Assembly: GCA_003157485.1 (NCBI GenBank)
Contig: PMJQ01000215.1
Location: forward strand, 1 to 35,952
Direction: 5' to 3'
DNA length: 35,952 bases
DNA from: Ignavibacteriota bacterium
Lineage (GTDB): Bacteria; Bacteroidota; Ignavibacteria; UBA10030; UBA6906
Under the pieces are notes generated by a model. That model was not told where the DNA came from. It saw only the letters and a list, made by a program, of their open reading frames with translations, and made no database searches. Below are positions 1 to 7,022 of the stretch, piece by piece (position 1 is the stretch's first letter; the number at the start of each line of letters is the position of its first letter). The position numbers and the translations under genes are program-made.

Positions 1-213
1 CTGCGATGCTGCACTCCCGGCCTGCATGCGATAGAAGCAGACCGCGCCCCACAGCCTGTTTTCTTAGATTCATTCTGTGTATTGTGGATGCGGGTATGCG
101 ATTGAATACATGTGAGGCGACGAATGTCATCAACCCGTAGCCTGCGGGCTTCCTTTGAAACGAAAGACGGAAGAGCCAAGACCAGGCAGACAACATGAAT
201 TAATCCGATTCTT

Positions 214-1776
214 ATGAAAACGATATTTGATCGGTGCTCGGAACTCGCGCACATCGCCGGAAAACGCAGGGCAACTTTGAGCATCATACTTCTCGGGGTC
301 AGTTCGACTCTGTGGTTTCTCATACGCGTAGTACCCAAACCCTCAAGGGCAACCTACCCCTGCATGCAGGCGGCTTCCCCGATAATGTCCGGTTTTGTGC
401 TCTGGCTTCTCGGTTTGACAGGCTCGGCGGCTGCATTCAAAAGAGCAAACGGAAAACTCAGAGAAGCTAAATACGCTGCGGCGATTCTGTTTGTGGTACT
501 CGGGCTCATCCTCGCAAACCACAGCATTGAATCAGACGCCAGGACAAACGCGAATAGCCTGGAGATCTGGTATAAGCCAAACGTGCCGCTGGGCATTGCC
601 AGAGGGATACATCCGGGGCGGGTTGCGTGGGGTCATAACCCACACATTGCATCGTGGGACGGAAAGACCGGCTCCTGGTGGGAAGATCAATTCAACAACC
701 AGACGGAAACCGACAAACTCCTCGCGCAAACCTTGCTACGTCTGACCGGAATGCAGGATGAGAAACATTCGTGGGATGCTCTGTTTCACTTCTTCAATAG
801 AGCGAGACGGAAGAGTGATGCAGGATATGCAAAGGGTGAAAGGGTGGCGATAAAGATCAACCAGAACAACACCAGCAGCCACAGAAGCAGCGATGAAATA
901 AACGCAAATCCGCAGCTGATTCTCTCCCTCCTTAAGAGCCTCGCGAATGAAGCCGGAATTCCCCAGGAGGACATTACGGTCACCGATCCCAGCAGGTTTA
1001 TTACCGATAACATATTTGAAAAGTGCCACGCGGCCTACCCTCGCGCACATTACATCGATCATATCGGGGGCGACGGACGCGAAAAGGCCACGTTCATTGA
1101 CAATGCCATTCCATACTCTATCGACAATGGAAAAGTCGCAACGGGGCTGGCGACCTGTATCGTCGAATCAGAGTATATCATCAATATGGCGATAATGAAA
1201 GGCCACGTAACGCAGGGGGTGAGTCTGTGCGCGAAGAACTATTTCGGATGCACAAACATCGAATCCGATTGGCGCAAGAATGCTCACTCAAGCGGATTCA
1301 GCCAGAGCCGCGCGGGTCTGCATACCTATTCGGTCTATCCTGACTATCTGGGTCACAGGGATCTCGGCGGAAAAACACTCTTGTTCCTCATTGACGGGAT
1401 CTACAGCGATAAATCTGTCAACGGGATTCCCGCCTTCAAGTGGTCGCTTGTGCCTTTTAACAACGACTGGCCGGGCAGTCTATTCGCTTCACAGGACGGC
1501 GTTGCCATCGATGCCGTGGTTCTTGACTTTGCCCTTGCGGAGTGGCCTGACGCACCGGACATGATGTACAGCGACTATTCCGTCAATGAATCCGCGCTGG
1601 CAGATAATCCGCCTTCCGGAACATTCTACGATCCGGAACGCACGGGCACAAGGCTTGCCAGTCTGGGCACTTCGGAACACTGGAATAATTCAACGGACAA
1701 AAAATACAGCCGCAATCTTGACAAATCAGGGAAAGGCATCGAACTTCTGTATTCTCTGGTTGCAAAGGATCGATGA
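214..1776 (+). CDS. DUF362 domain protein with N-terminal membrane segments
   Basis: The 520-residue protein has hydrophobic stretches near residues 20-40, 50-70 and 85-103, then a long soluble region. The soluble part carries the DUF362 pattern: VAIKINQNN around residue 210, a segment predicting ligand or partner choice (ITVTDPSRF), NMAIMKGHVTQGVSLCAKNYFG near 325 and a C-terminal SQDGVAIDAVVLDFALAEW. DUF362 proteins are often annotated as possible iron-sulfur or ferredoxin-like proteins, but no ferredoxin cysteine cluster is visible here and the function is unknown. The ATG at 214 has no clear Shine-Dalgarno sequence. It stands alone on the plus strand, and the next gene is convergent. The family call is firm; any function would be a guess. 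Confidence 0.8.
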   Translation: MKTIFDRCSELAHIAGKRRATLSIILLGVSSTLWFLIRVVPKPSRATYPCMQAASPIMSGFVLWLLGLTGSAAAFKRANGKLREAKYAAAILFVVLGLILANHSIESDARTNANSLEIWYKPNVPLGIARGIHPGRVAWGHNPHIASWDGKTGSWWEDQFNNQTETDKLLAQTLLRLTGMQDEKHSWDALFHFFNRARRKSDAGYAKGERVAIKINQNNTSSHRSSDEINANPQLILSLLKSLANEAGIPQEDITVTDPSRFITDNIFEKCHAAYPRAHYIDHIGGDGREKATFIDNAIPYSIDNGKVATGLATCIVESEYIINMAIMKGHVTQGVSLCAKNYFGCTNIESDWRKNAHSSGFSQSRAGLHTYSVYPDYLGHRDLGGKTLLFLIDGIYSDKSVNGIPAFKWSLVPFNNDWPGSLFASQDGVAIDAVVLDFALAEWPDAPDMMYSDYSVNESALADNPPSGTFYDPERTGTRLASLGTSEHWNNSTDKKYSRNLDKSGKGIELLYSLVAKDR

Positions 1777-1971
1777 TTTGCCGTTCCCCGATCTCATGAC
1801 GCGCAGAGGATCGTTTCTCCGTGACAAGGTTTGATCCCGGCGGGACGGGCAAAGAGGCAAGAGCAAACAGAAATGCCGGACAATTGTACCCAACAATAAG
1901 GCGGGAGGGAATAAGAAGACTGGTTATGTATTACGCGGTGAGAGCCCGCGCCACTCCTCTCTTATCAGGAC
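1777..1971. other. Intergenic gap between convergent genes, no gene seen
   Basis: This stretch of about 195 bp separates the DUF362 gene from the minus-strand membrane peptide. The short plus-strand ORF at 1821-2024 runs into the antisense of that peptide and has no recognisable features. I see no strong hairpin followed by a T tract. Confidence 0.4.
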
Positions 1972-2127
1972 CTATTTACCGAGGCCGATCAATACTCCCG
2001 CAGCGATTGCCAGAAGGGCCATAATCACATAGAGGCCTGAGAAACCGAAATTCAGCAGCTGAATCAGTCCGGTTAAGACCAGCCAGATGCCCAACAGAAG
2101 CATGCCGAGGTTCTTGTTCACTTGCAT
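1972..2127 (-). CDS. Small two-helix membrane protein (51 aa)
   Basis: The ORF track extends this frame to 2256, but the best start is the ATG at 2127. It follows a strong Shine-Dalgarno (AGAGGAG, 8 nt upstream), whereas the longer form overlaps the end of the preceding gene. The 51-residue product (MQVNKNLGMLLLGIWLVLTG onward) is two hydrophobic helices joined by a short loop (NFGFSG) with almost no soluble part. It resembles the many small conserved membrane proteins of unknown function found across bacteria. It lies 85 nt downstream of the secreted-protein gene on the same strand and could be cotranscribed with it. A short amphipathic membrane peptide or an accessory subunit are both possible. 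Confidence 0.65.
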   Translation of the reverse strand: MQVNKNLGMLLLGIWLVLTGLIQLLNFGFSGLYVIMALLAIAAGVLIGLGK

Positions 2128-2212
2128 TGCAAATTCTCCTCTGGTGAAATTGTGAAGCGGTTTCCTGCAAAAGGCGGGACGAAATGCCCGGATATTCAGG
2201 GCGTCAATGATC

Positions 2213-3076
2213 TCATTTTTCATCACCTTGCCTTGTATAGTCAAGCAGACGATCATAGACCGTCTTCACAATGAACGTCTCAAGCCTGGCGATCGTGTTG
2301 GGTACCGAACCACGGATACCAGAAGGCGTGTACGAGACTATGATGTTATCGCGCGTTGACGGCTTCATGTCCCGGAACGACCACGTGATCGTTGAATCCT
2401 GGAGATGATAGGTGTCCGGTTCGCAGGAGACTGAATCCTGCCTGAAAGACAAGCCGCCCTTCAGCACGACCCTGACGTCGATAGACTCGATGACGTTCTT
2501 CCACACGGTGGCATGGGAGAGATCCAGGACAAAAAAGCGCCTTCCCAAAGGGATGATAACGCTATCGCGTCCCGGAATCGAGGTAAGATCGGAGAGCGAC
2601 GTCTGTGCCCAGAAGACCGCCTTCACTCTATGGTGTTCACCCGGCGCGAATCGGGACCGGATCGTGTACCAGTCTTCATTGCCGTCGTGGATGAATTCGG
2701 GCGCGATTCGCTGTCCTTCAATCCACATTTGAACGCTCAGTATCCCGTTCGAGATCCTTTCCCCGTTTTCGTCTCCTGTCCCGGCGTGTCCGGCTGAAGG
2801 AAGTGCAAATTCCTGCGAAAGCGTATCCTTCCCCGTGTTGAGGAAGTCAGCATCCGACGCTACGGCCACGGCATTACGGTAGACAAACAAAACAAATCTC
2901 TGTCGTTGAAGCTGCAGGACACTCTCACGGCCGGATGTGATCAACCGGTCATGAAGTGCCGGAATTATAGCAGAATATCTCTTCGGTTGTCCGATTGCCG
3001 GACTTAACGTTGCAATCGAAAGCAATATGACGCAGAGCGTGCGGAGGGAGACAAAACAGCGCGAGTGTTCCTTCAT
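2213..3076 (-). CDS. Secreted protein of unknown function
   Basis: The 287-residue product begins with a Sec-type signal peptide (basic MKEHSRCFVSLR, hydrophobic core LCVILLSIATLSP, likely cleavage after AIGQ). The mature part is rich in beta-strand-like sequence and has no motif I recognise. Segments such as DSVIIPLGRRFFVLDLSHATVW and DNIIVSYTPSGIRG suggest an immunoglobulin-like or beta-sandwich fold, which is inference only. The start lacks a good Shine-Dalgarno, but the signal peptide supports it. It probably acts in the periplasm or on the surface. The downstream 51-residue membrane peptide is on the same strand. Confidence 0.65.
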   Translation of the reverse strand: MKEHSRCFVSLRTLCVILLSIATLSPAIGQPKRYSAIIPALHDRLITSGRESVLQLQRQRFVLFVYRNAVAVASDADFLNTGKDTLSQEFALPSAGHAGTGDENGERISNGILSVQMWIEGQRIAPEFIHDGNEDWYTIRSRFAPGEHHRVKAVFWAQTSLSDLTSIPGRDSVIIPLGRRFFVLDLSHATVWKNVIESIDVRVVLKGGLSFRQDSVSCEPDTYHLQDSTITWSFRDMKPSTRDNIIVSYTPSGIRGSVPNTIARLETFIVKTVYDRLLDYTRQGDEK

Positions 3077-3145
3077 GAATGTCTTGTTCTTGATCTCGTC
3101 ATAAGGGCGTCCTGGCAGTATCCGTTCCTCTCACGGGAGTGCAGC

Positions 3146-4303
3146 TCACATCATCCGTTCCGCCAGTTGAAAAGCTCTCACCTTTAACCTGTCTCCTCCA
3201 CCGAACCATATGGATTCCAGGCGGGCAGCGGGATCACCCTCCATCACGTGATCTGTGTACTCCGTAACACAGTTGAACGCCCCCCAGAGCGTGCCGCGTG
3301 AAAGATCGGCGCCCTGACCGGACTCATAAAGGTCCAGGAATGTGTTCCTGATTCCGATGATCTTCGCCGTGTCCTCACCCCCTGCGCCATCCGGCACCAG
3401 TGCATTTACATAGTCCAGGAGCTGCTTTTCGCTGATCTTTGTGCGGGCCATATGATTGAAACAGGCGTCAAGCTTCTCGTAAAGATGATCTGTTAATCCG
3501 AGCAATGAAAGCGCCTGATCCTCCGATGCACCTGATGTCTGACGGAGGGTGATATCACCCGCACCTTGCAGTACAGCGGTGAGCGTATTATTGCACACAA
3601 CGCGGATAGGCATGATCTTTACCCGAACATTCAGGCTGCCTGTGTGGCTGTTTGAGAGCAACAGGTATCTGTCAACAATGTCTCTTCCGTTTACCTTGAT
3701 GAATCCCGGCAGCTTCGCCAGGATCCAGATGCGTTCACCCCGCCCGATCATCCCGGCTGTTTCAAATACCATCTCATCGGTGCTGATCAGATTGTCGAGA
3801 CATCTGAACGCGTCCCTGTTTTGGACCGGCTCACAGTCATCTTCAACAATCCCCAGCACATCGCCTGTATCCGTTCGCACAGTTACCCAGCGGTCCACCA
3901 CATCGTCGACATGCTTTCGGCGAACAAACTCCCTCATCGGCCTCTTGACCACGGTATAGTCTAACCCAGCGGCTTCAATTGCTTCCTTTGCTGATGCCGG
4001 ATTATCCAATTCGATCCCAGCTTCGTGCCACGGGTGTTGTGCCACTCCGGGATAGGGGGATGGGGTCCGTGGAATTCGGAAGTGTTGCGCCCGAAGGGTC
4101 TTCGCGGAGACAGTCGATCGGTATAGCGGGTGGCCGACTCTAAGAATTGTATAGAGCGGAAAGCAAATTTCTCCCGTTTGAGTTCTTTGCCATCCGAGGA
4201 ATATGACTTCTTGACCGTGAGTTGCCGACTTCGGGATCTCGTCCTGAGGAGGACGGGGCACGTTCAGCGTGTCGGTTCCGCCTCGAGATTGCTTCCTGAA
4301 CAT
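3146..4303 (-). CDS. DUF932 (phage/plasmid-like, TIGR03299-type) protein
   Basis: I choose the ATG at 4303 rather than the TTG at 4351. It is preceded by CGGAGG at ideal spacing, and the extra 16 residues look like leader sequence. The resulting 385-residue protein matches the DUF932 pattern: a variable N-terminus, a core with VLGIVEDDCEPVQNRDAFRCLDN, then MIGRGERIWILAKLPGFIKV, a segment like IRVVCNNTL, and a C-terminal GTLWGAFNCVTEYTDH followed by ARLESIWFGGGDRL. DUF932 proteins occur mainly on plasmids, phages and integrated elements, and their biochemical role is unknown. The 34-bp element shared with the DksA/ECF operon lies about 100 bp upstream, so this gene may belong to that sigma factor's regulon. 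A stump of a second copy lies at 6171-6299. Confidence 0.85.
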   Translation of the reverse strand: MFRKQSRGGTDTLNVPRPPQDEIPKSATHGQEVIFLGWQRTQTGEICFPLYTILRVGHPLYRSTVSAKTLRAQHFRIPRTPSPYPGVAQHPWHEAGIELDNPASAKEAIEAAGLDYTVVKRPMREFVRRKHVDDVVDRWVTVRTDTGDVLGIVEDDCEPVQNRDAFRCLDNLISTDEMVFETAGMIGRGERIWILAKLPGFIKVNGRDIVDRYLLLSNSHTGSLNVRVKIMPIRVVCNNTLTAVLQGAGDITLRQTSGASEDQALSLLGLTDHLYEKLDACFNHMARTKISEKQLLDYVNALVPDGAGGEDTAKIIGIRNTFLDLYESGQGADLSRGTLWGAFNCVTEYTDHVMEGDPAARLESIWFGGGDRLKVRAFQLAERMM

Positions 4304-4403
4304 GAAGGCCTCCGTGGGACCAACCCACTCCGATTCCATCGCGCGGGGCAAGGGGGGAAAAACCCCCGTTGCTCAATATGTTACCACTGATTGTTCATAA
4401 GTC

Positions 4404-4437
4404 ACATCAACCCAAAGAATGAAAAAGGGATTAATCC
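4404..4437 (-). promoter_or_regulatory. 34-bp shared upstream element, copy 1 (before DUF932)
   Basis: On the plus strand the element starts ACATCAACCCAAAGA and ends AAGGGATTAATCC. It matches copy 2 at 5610-5643 at 32 of 34 positions. The core GGATTAATCC is a perfect 10-bp palindrome. Both copies lie about 100-130 bp upstream of a minus-strand start codon, here the DUF932 gene. Given the ECF sigma factor between them, a sigma-specific promoter or an operator is a reasonable inference. Confidence 0.55.
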
Positions 4438-4491
4438 TCCCGGGGAATCAGGCGGAAGCAGCTCAAAAACGCGGAATTGGAGGGGGCATGA

Positions 4492-5052
4492 TCACGATAC
4501 AACCCTGTAACCGGCTTCACGGGCGTACCCTGTCAGCCGTCTTGCGAGCATGCCTCTCCCTCGATGAAGTCTGGAACGGACGGTTCCGAGCGGCACATGC
4601 AGGAACTCTGCTATCTCTTCATATGGATGACCTTCGATGTCGCTCAGGATGACTGCCGTCTGAAAAACAAGGGGAAGGCCCTGAAGAGCGGTCATCACTT
4701 CATCCCCTATGTTTCGGGAATGCGGATCGACACTGGAGCTCCCGGCCAGAAGGCCTCGTGTCGGCAACTGATACCTGGCTATATTTTCCGGGCCCGAATG
4801 CGCGGCGTCATCATCGAAATCCATCAGGATCGGCTGCCGCTGCCGGCTCCGGTATGCATTGATGAAAGAGTACCTGCAGATCTTGAACAACCACGCCTTG
4901 CAGTTGGTCCCCTGGCGGAACATTTCAAAATGGATGAAGGCCTTCAACATCGTCTCCTGGACAAGGTCTCTGGACCAATGGACGTCGTGGCAGAGCCCGT
5001 AGGCAAATCTCTCCAGCGCTTCCATATGTGGAATTGCGTCGCGTTCGAACAT
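4492..5052 (-). CDS. ECF-family RNA polymerase sigma factor
   Basis: The ORF track runs to 5412, but that N-terminus overlaps the DksA-like gene in another frame. The family start is close to MFERDAIPHMEALERFAYGL, so I use the ATG at 5052 (186 residues). A TTG 24 nt further upstream cannot be excluded, and neither has a strong Shine-Dalgarno. Region sigma-2 is clear at about residues 10-75 (DLVQETMLKAF, then KAWLFKICRYSFINAYR). Region sigma-4 is clear at about 125-180 (ALQGLPLVFQTAVIL, then YEEIAEFLHVPLGTVRSRLHRGR). ECF factors redirect RNA polymerase to a few promoters, usually including their own. The gene follows the TraR/DksA-like gene by about 43 nt, so the two are probably cotranscribed. 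No typical anti-sigma factor is adjacent. Confidence 0.9.
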   Translation of the reverse strand: MFERDAIPHMEALERFAYGLCHDVHWSRDLVQETMLKAFIHFEMFRQGTNCKAWLFKICRYSFINAYRSRQRQPILMDFDDDAAHSGPENIARYQLPTRGLLAGSSSVDPHSRNIGDEVMTALQGLPLVFQTAVILSDIEGHPYEEIAEFLHVPLGTVRSRLHRGRGMLARRLTGYAREAGYRVVS

Positions 5053-5095
5053 CTCAGACGTGTTGCTCAACAGGTCACCGGGCGTTGTTTGAACT

Positions 5096-5482
5096 TTAAG
5101 AAAGGTGAAGGCGCCCCTGGCAGGGTGTCCTCTCAAATTCCGGGTACACAGATTCAGAGACTTCGTGAACGGGACTACTGGAGTGACGCTCACAGTCGGG
5201 GCACACACTTCTGGCCGGATCGCGCAGGAGAAGTGACCATCCAATCCGGGACTTGCACGCGGAGCATTTCCCGAACGTCCCGTCCTGAAGCCGGTCGAGA
5301 GCACCGGACAACTCGTCGAGTCTCGGGTCACTGCCGAGAGAAAGAAGGGAACCGAGTTCATTGTTTGAAAATCCGTCGATCGAACGGGCCCCCCCGGGCA
5401 ACTCAATATCACAGCACTCCTTCAATCGATCAACCAGAAGCGCTATGATTGAACGTCTCATGACAAGCCGGTATACCTTCAT
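5096..5482 (-). CDS. TraR/DksA-type C4 zinc-finger protein
   Basis: The 128-residue protein has the DksA/TraR zinc-binding signature C73-x2-C76-x17-C94-x2-C97 in the usual sequence setting (LQDGTFGKCSACKSRI, then DPARSVCPDC). The N-terminal helical part is shorter than in E. coli DksA. I do not see the acidic coiled-coil-tip motif that acts in the RNA polymerase secondary channel. A strong Shine-Dalgarno (GGGAGG, 10 nt from the ATG) fixes the start at 5482. Proteins of this family bind RNA polymerase and change promoter selectivity. Here it is the first gene of a likely operon with the ECF sigma factor, where an anti-sigma gene would often sit. Copy 2 of the 34-bp element lies about 130 bp upstream. 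Confidence 0.85.
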   Translation of the reverse strand: MKVYRLVMRRSIIALLVDRLKECCDIELPGGARSIDGFSNNELGSLLSLGSDPRLDELSGALDRLQDGTFGKCSACKSRIGWSLLLRDPARSVCPDCERHSSSPVHEVSESVYPEFERTPCQGRLHLS

Positions 5483-5609
5483 AATTGATCAACCTCCCTG
5501 CAGCGGGTTGACGCTTAGTGACAGGATGAAATGCCACCCTCCGGACAGGCAAAGAAGCGCTTCTGCCCTTGCGGGACACCAGAAAAATACAGATTCGCGT
5601 CAGGGATTT

Positions 5610-5643
5610 ACATCAACCCAAAGATTGGAAAAGGGATTAATCC
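5610..5643 (-). promoter_or_regulatory. 34-bp shared upstream element, copy 2 (before DksA/ECF pair)
   Basis: This is the second copy of the element at 4404-4437, with two mismatches over 34 positions and no clear similarity outside it. Here the palindrome extends to 12 bp (GGGATTAATCCC at 5633-5644). It lies upstream of the DksA-like/ECF operon on the minus strand, as expected for an autoregulated ECF promoter or a shared operator. Which bases would be the -35 and -10 elements cannot be settled by eye. Confidence 0.55.
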
Positions 5644-5701
5644 CTTTCCGAGGGGGGGGACTGAGGAAGGATATCACGACACACGCCCGATCATTTCATT
5701 T

Positions 5702-6100
5702 TCATTTCTGAAGTCCATGTACCGAGGCCGGTCCTGACAATAACCCGGCTACTCCTCCAAGCAAAACACCGATTTCAAACGGGAGTGCGAGAAACTTGTC
5801 CATGCCCTTCCGCTTAAGATCCGCTATCCACTCTTCGTCACTATATCCGGAAAGAACCATGATGCGTGTCATTGGCCGCCGCGATTTTATCCCCGGAACC
5901 GCACTCAGGATCTGAACGGGGTTGAGACTGGTGTTCGTAACAATAACTAAATCACACTGGCTGTCCCCGCGGCCATCGGCGACATACGAACCCTCAATTG
6001 TTACACGGTAGCCGTTTGCCCGAAGTACCTCTTCGATACACGGCCCGATTTCCCGCTTCTCCGCAATGACCAGAATGTTGTGAATCGTCTCACCCCCCAT
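5702..6100 (-). CDS. Degenerate receiver-domain (CheY-like) protein
   Basis: The 132-residue protein has the size and strand pattern of a stand-alone receiver: HNILVIAEKREIGPCIEEVL, CDLVIVTNTSL, TRIMVLSGYSDEEW, then DKFLALPFEI. The key residues are altered. The acidic pair after strand 1 is AE rather than DD or ED. The phospho-acceptor position at the end of strand 3 is T55 rather than Asp. The conserved Lys before the Pro-Phe is L106, while the strand-4 Ser is kept. It is therefore probably a phosphorylation-independent pseudo-receiver that acts through protein contacts. It sits upstream of the DksA/ECF operon on the same strand, separated by the promoter region with the 34-bp element. Confidence 0.65.
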   Translation of the reverse strand: MGGETIHNILVIAEKREIGPCIEEVLRANGYRVTIEGSYVADGRGDSQCDLVIVTNTSLNPVQILSAVPGIKSRRPMTRIMVLSGYSDEEWIADLKRKGMDKFLALPFEIGVLLGGVAGLLSGPASVHGLQK

Positions 6101-6467
6101 GAAGGACGGAGCCGGTATCTGAATTGAACACCGGCGCTGTATGCCGATGGACGAGTTGTTGCCAACCGAACTACATCAGTCGCTCAACCAGCGGAAACGC
6201 TTTCCGATTCAATTGATCGCCCCGGCCGGACCAGATTGATTCCAGGCGGTTTGATGGATTAATTTCCAGCGCATGGTCAGTGTATTCCGCGACACAAAAG
6301 AGCGATAGGTGGAGTAAGGAGAAGGCCAAACGCCCCTGCGAGGAAAAGGTTGCAAACTACGGCGGGAGCGTCGAGACCGTGGTCAGGCCCTGCGTGACTG
6401 ACGTCAGATTCTTTCATACGCCCTGCGACATTTGTTCAGGGAGCGGGGTTGAACGAGCGGGAGAGGG
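6101..6467. other. Gene-poor stretch holding the DUF932 stump
   Basis: Apart from the DUF932 fragment at 6171-6299, I see no gene in this 367-bp stretch. The plus-strand ORF 6280-6609 mostly runs antisense to the zinc-ribbon end of the TatA-like gene and looks spurious. The palindrome TGACGTCA occurs near 6400 without obvious context. Confidence 0.4.
6171..6299 (-). pseudogene. 3' fragment of a second DUF932 gene
   Basis: Translating the minus strand from 6299 gives FCVAEYTDHALE, later NRLESIWSGRGDQL, ending ERLM at a TAG (6171-6173). It aligns without gaps to the last 42 residues of the DUF932 protein at 3146-4303, about 25 of 42 identical by eye. The conserved blocks EYTDH, RLESIW and AF-x-L-x-ER are shared. 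Upstream of 6299 the similarity stops at once and no open frame continues, so the first roughly 340 codons are missing. The divergence level indicates an old paralogue or a copy from a related element, not a recent duplication. Confidence 0.8.
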
Positions 6468-6821
6468 TTACAGCGTCTCTCCGCAATCACTACAGAATTT
6501 GTTGCCAAGCGGGTTTACTGCAGTACAGCGGGAGCACTTCTTCGGTTCCAATGACTGGCCGCATGAAGGACAGAATTTTGCCTCGCGATCGACCGGGGTA
6601 CTGCAGTAGAAACAGGGCTTCGTCACACCCTCCGGCACTGTGGATACGGATGAGGCGGTCCCTTCGCCGTCAGCACCAAAACCGTCTCGTGTCGCTTTCC
6701 GAAACTCTCGAATGCCTTTTCCGAGTCCCTGTGCCAGTTCCGGTATTTTCTTGCCGCCGAAGAAGACTACCATCAGAAGGACAACAATCAATATCTTTGC
6801 GGGGCTCAGATCTTCCAGCAT
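6468..6821 (-). CDS. TatA-family protein with C-terminal double zinc ribbon
   Basis: The start is set at the ATG at 6821 (117 residues), because the TatA core begins at once: MLEDLSPAKILIVVLLMVVF, then the hinge FGGKKIPELAQGLGKGIREF with its amphipathic helix. TatA proteins form the pore of the twin-arginine translocase for folded exported proteins. After a short linker this one carries two cysteine-rich zinc ribbons: CFYC...CPSCG and CSRC...CSDCG, at about residues 72-115. A normal TatA has an acidic or basic tail instead. A weak AGGGA lies upstream of the start. No tatB or tatC is in the window, so this is probably an accessory TatA paralogue. The ribbon module also occurs in bacterial membrane proteins of unknown role. 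Confidence 0.8.
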   Translation of the reverse strand: MLEDLSPAKILIVVLLMVVFFGGKKIPELAQGLGKGIREFRKATRDGFGADGEGTASSVSTVPEGVTKPCFYCSTPVDREAKFCPSCGQSLEPKKCSRCTAVNPLGNKFCSDCGETL

Positions 6822-6980
6822 GGGTTCCCTTTGAGCAGGTGTGACAACAATTTCTCCATTGAATGTAGGAAGGCATCGACCGAGAGTCAAGGTCGTGACG
6901 CAATCCACCCGCGCTCATCAGGAGTGCCGTTCTCTGCGCACAATTCACTTTCCCATCCCCTGGTGAGCGCCCTCATCCGC

Positions 6981-7011
6981 AACGTGCTCCACCGTGAGCG
7001 TGGAGCACGTT
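6981..7011 (-). terminator. Hairpin after the SPFH gene
   Basis: A perfect 12-bp stem (AACGTGCTCCAC paired with GTGGAGCACGTT) surrounds a 7-nt loop. It lies 11 nt beyond the stop codon of the prohibitin-like gene at 7023. There is no U tract after the stem, so it is either a non-canonical terminator or an mRNA 3' end stabiliser. Confidence 0.6.
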
Positions 7012-7022
7012 CCCGGCGGATT

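Noticed and set aside
1821-2024. Plus-strand 67-codon ORF
   Set aside because: No ribosome site or motif, and it runs into the antisense of the 51-residue membrane peptide.
4352-4367. GGGGG-AAAAA-CCCCC hairpin upstream of the DUF932 gene
   Set aside because: It could be an attenuator, but a 5-bp homopolymer stem between promoter element and start codon is too simple to call.
4564-5448. 294-codon plus-strand ORF
   Set aside because: It is antisense to the ECF sigma factor and DksA-like genes and its translation has no family pattern.
6280-6609. Plus-strand ORF with a CxxC-like segment (CDICSGSG)
   Set aside because: Most of it is antisense to the zinc-ribbon gene, and the Cys pattern is a chance match without the rest of a DnaJ-type finger.
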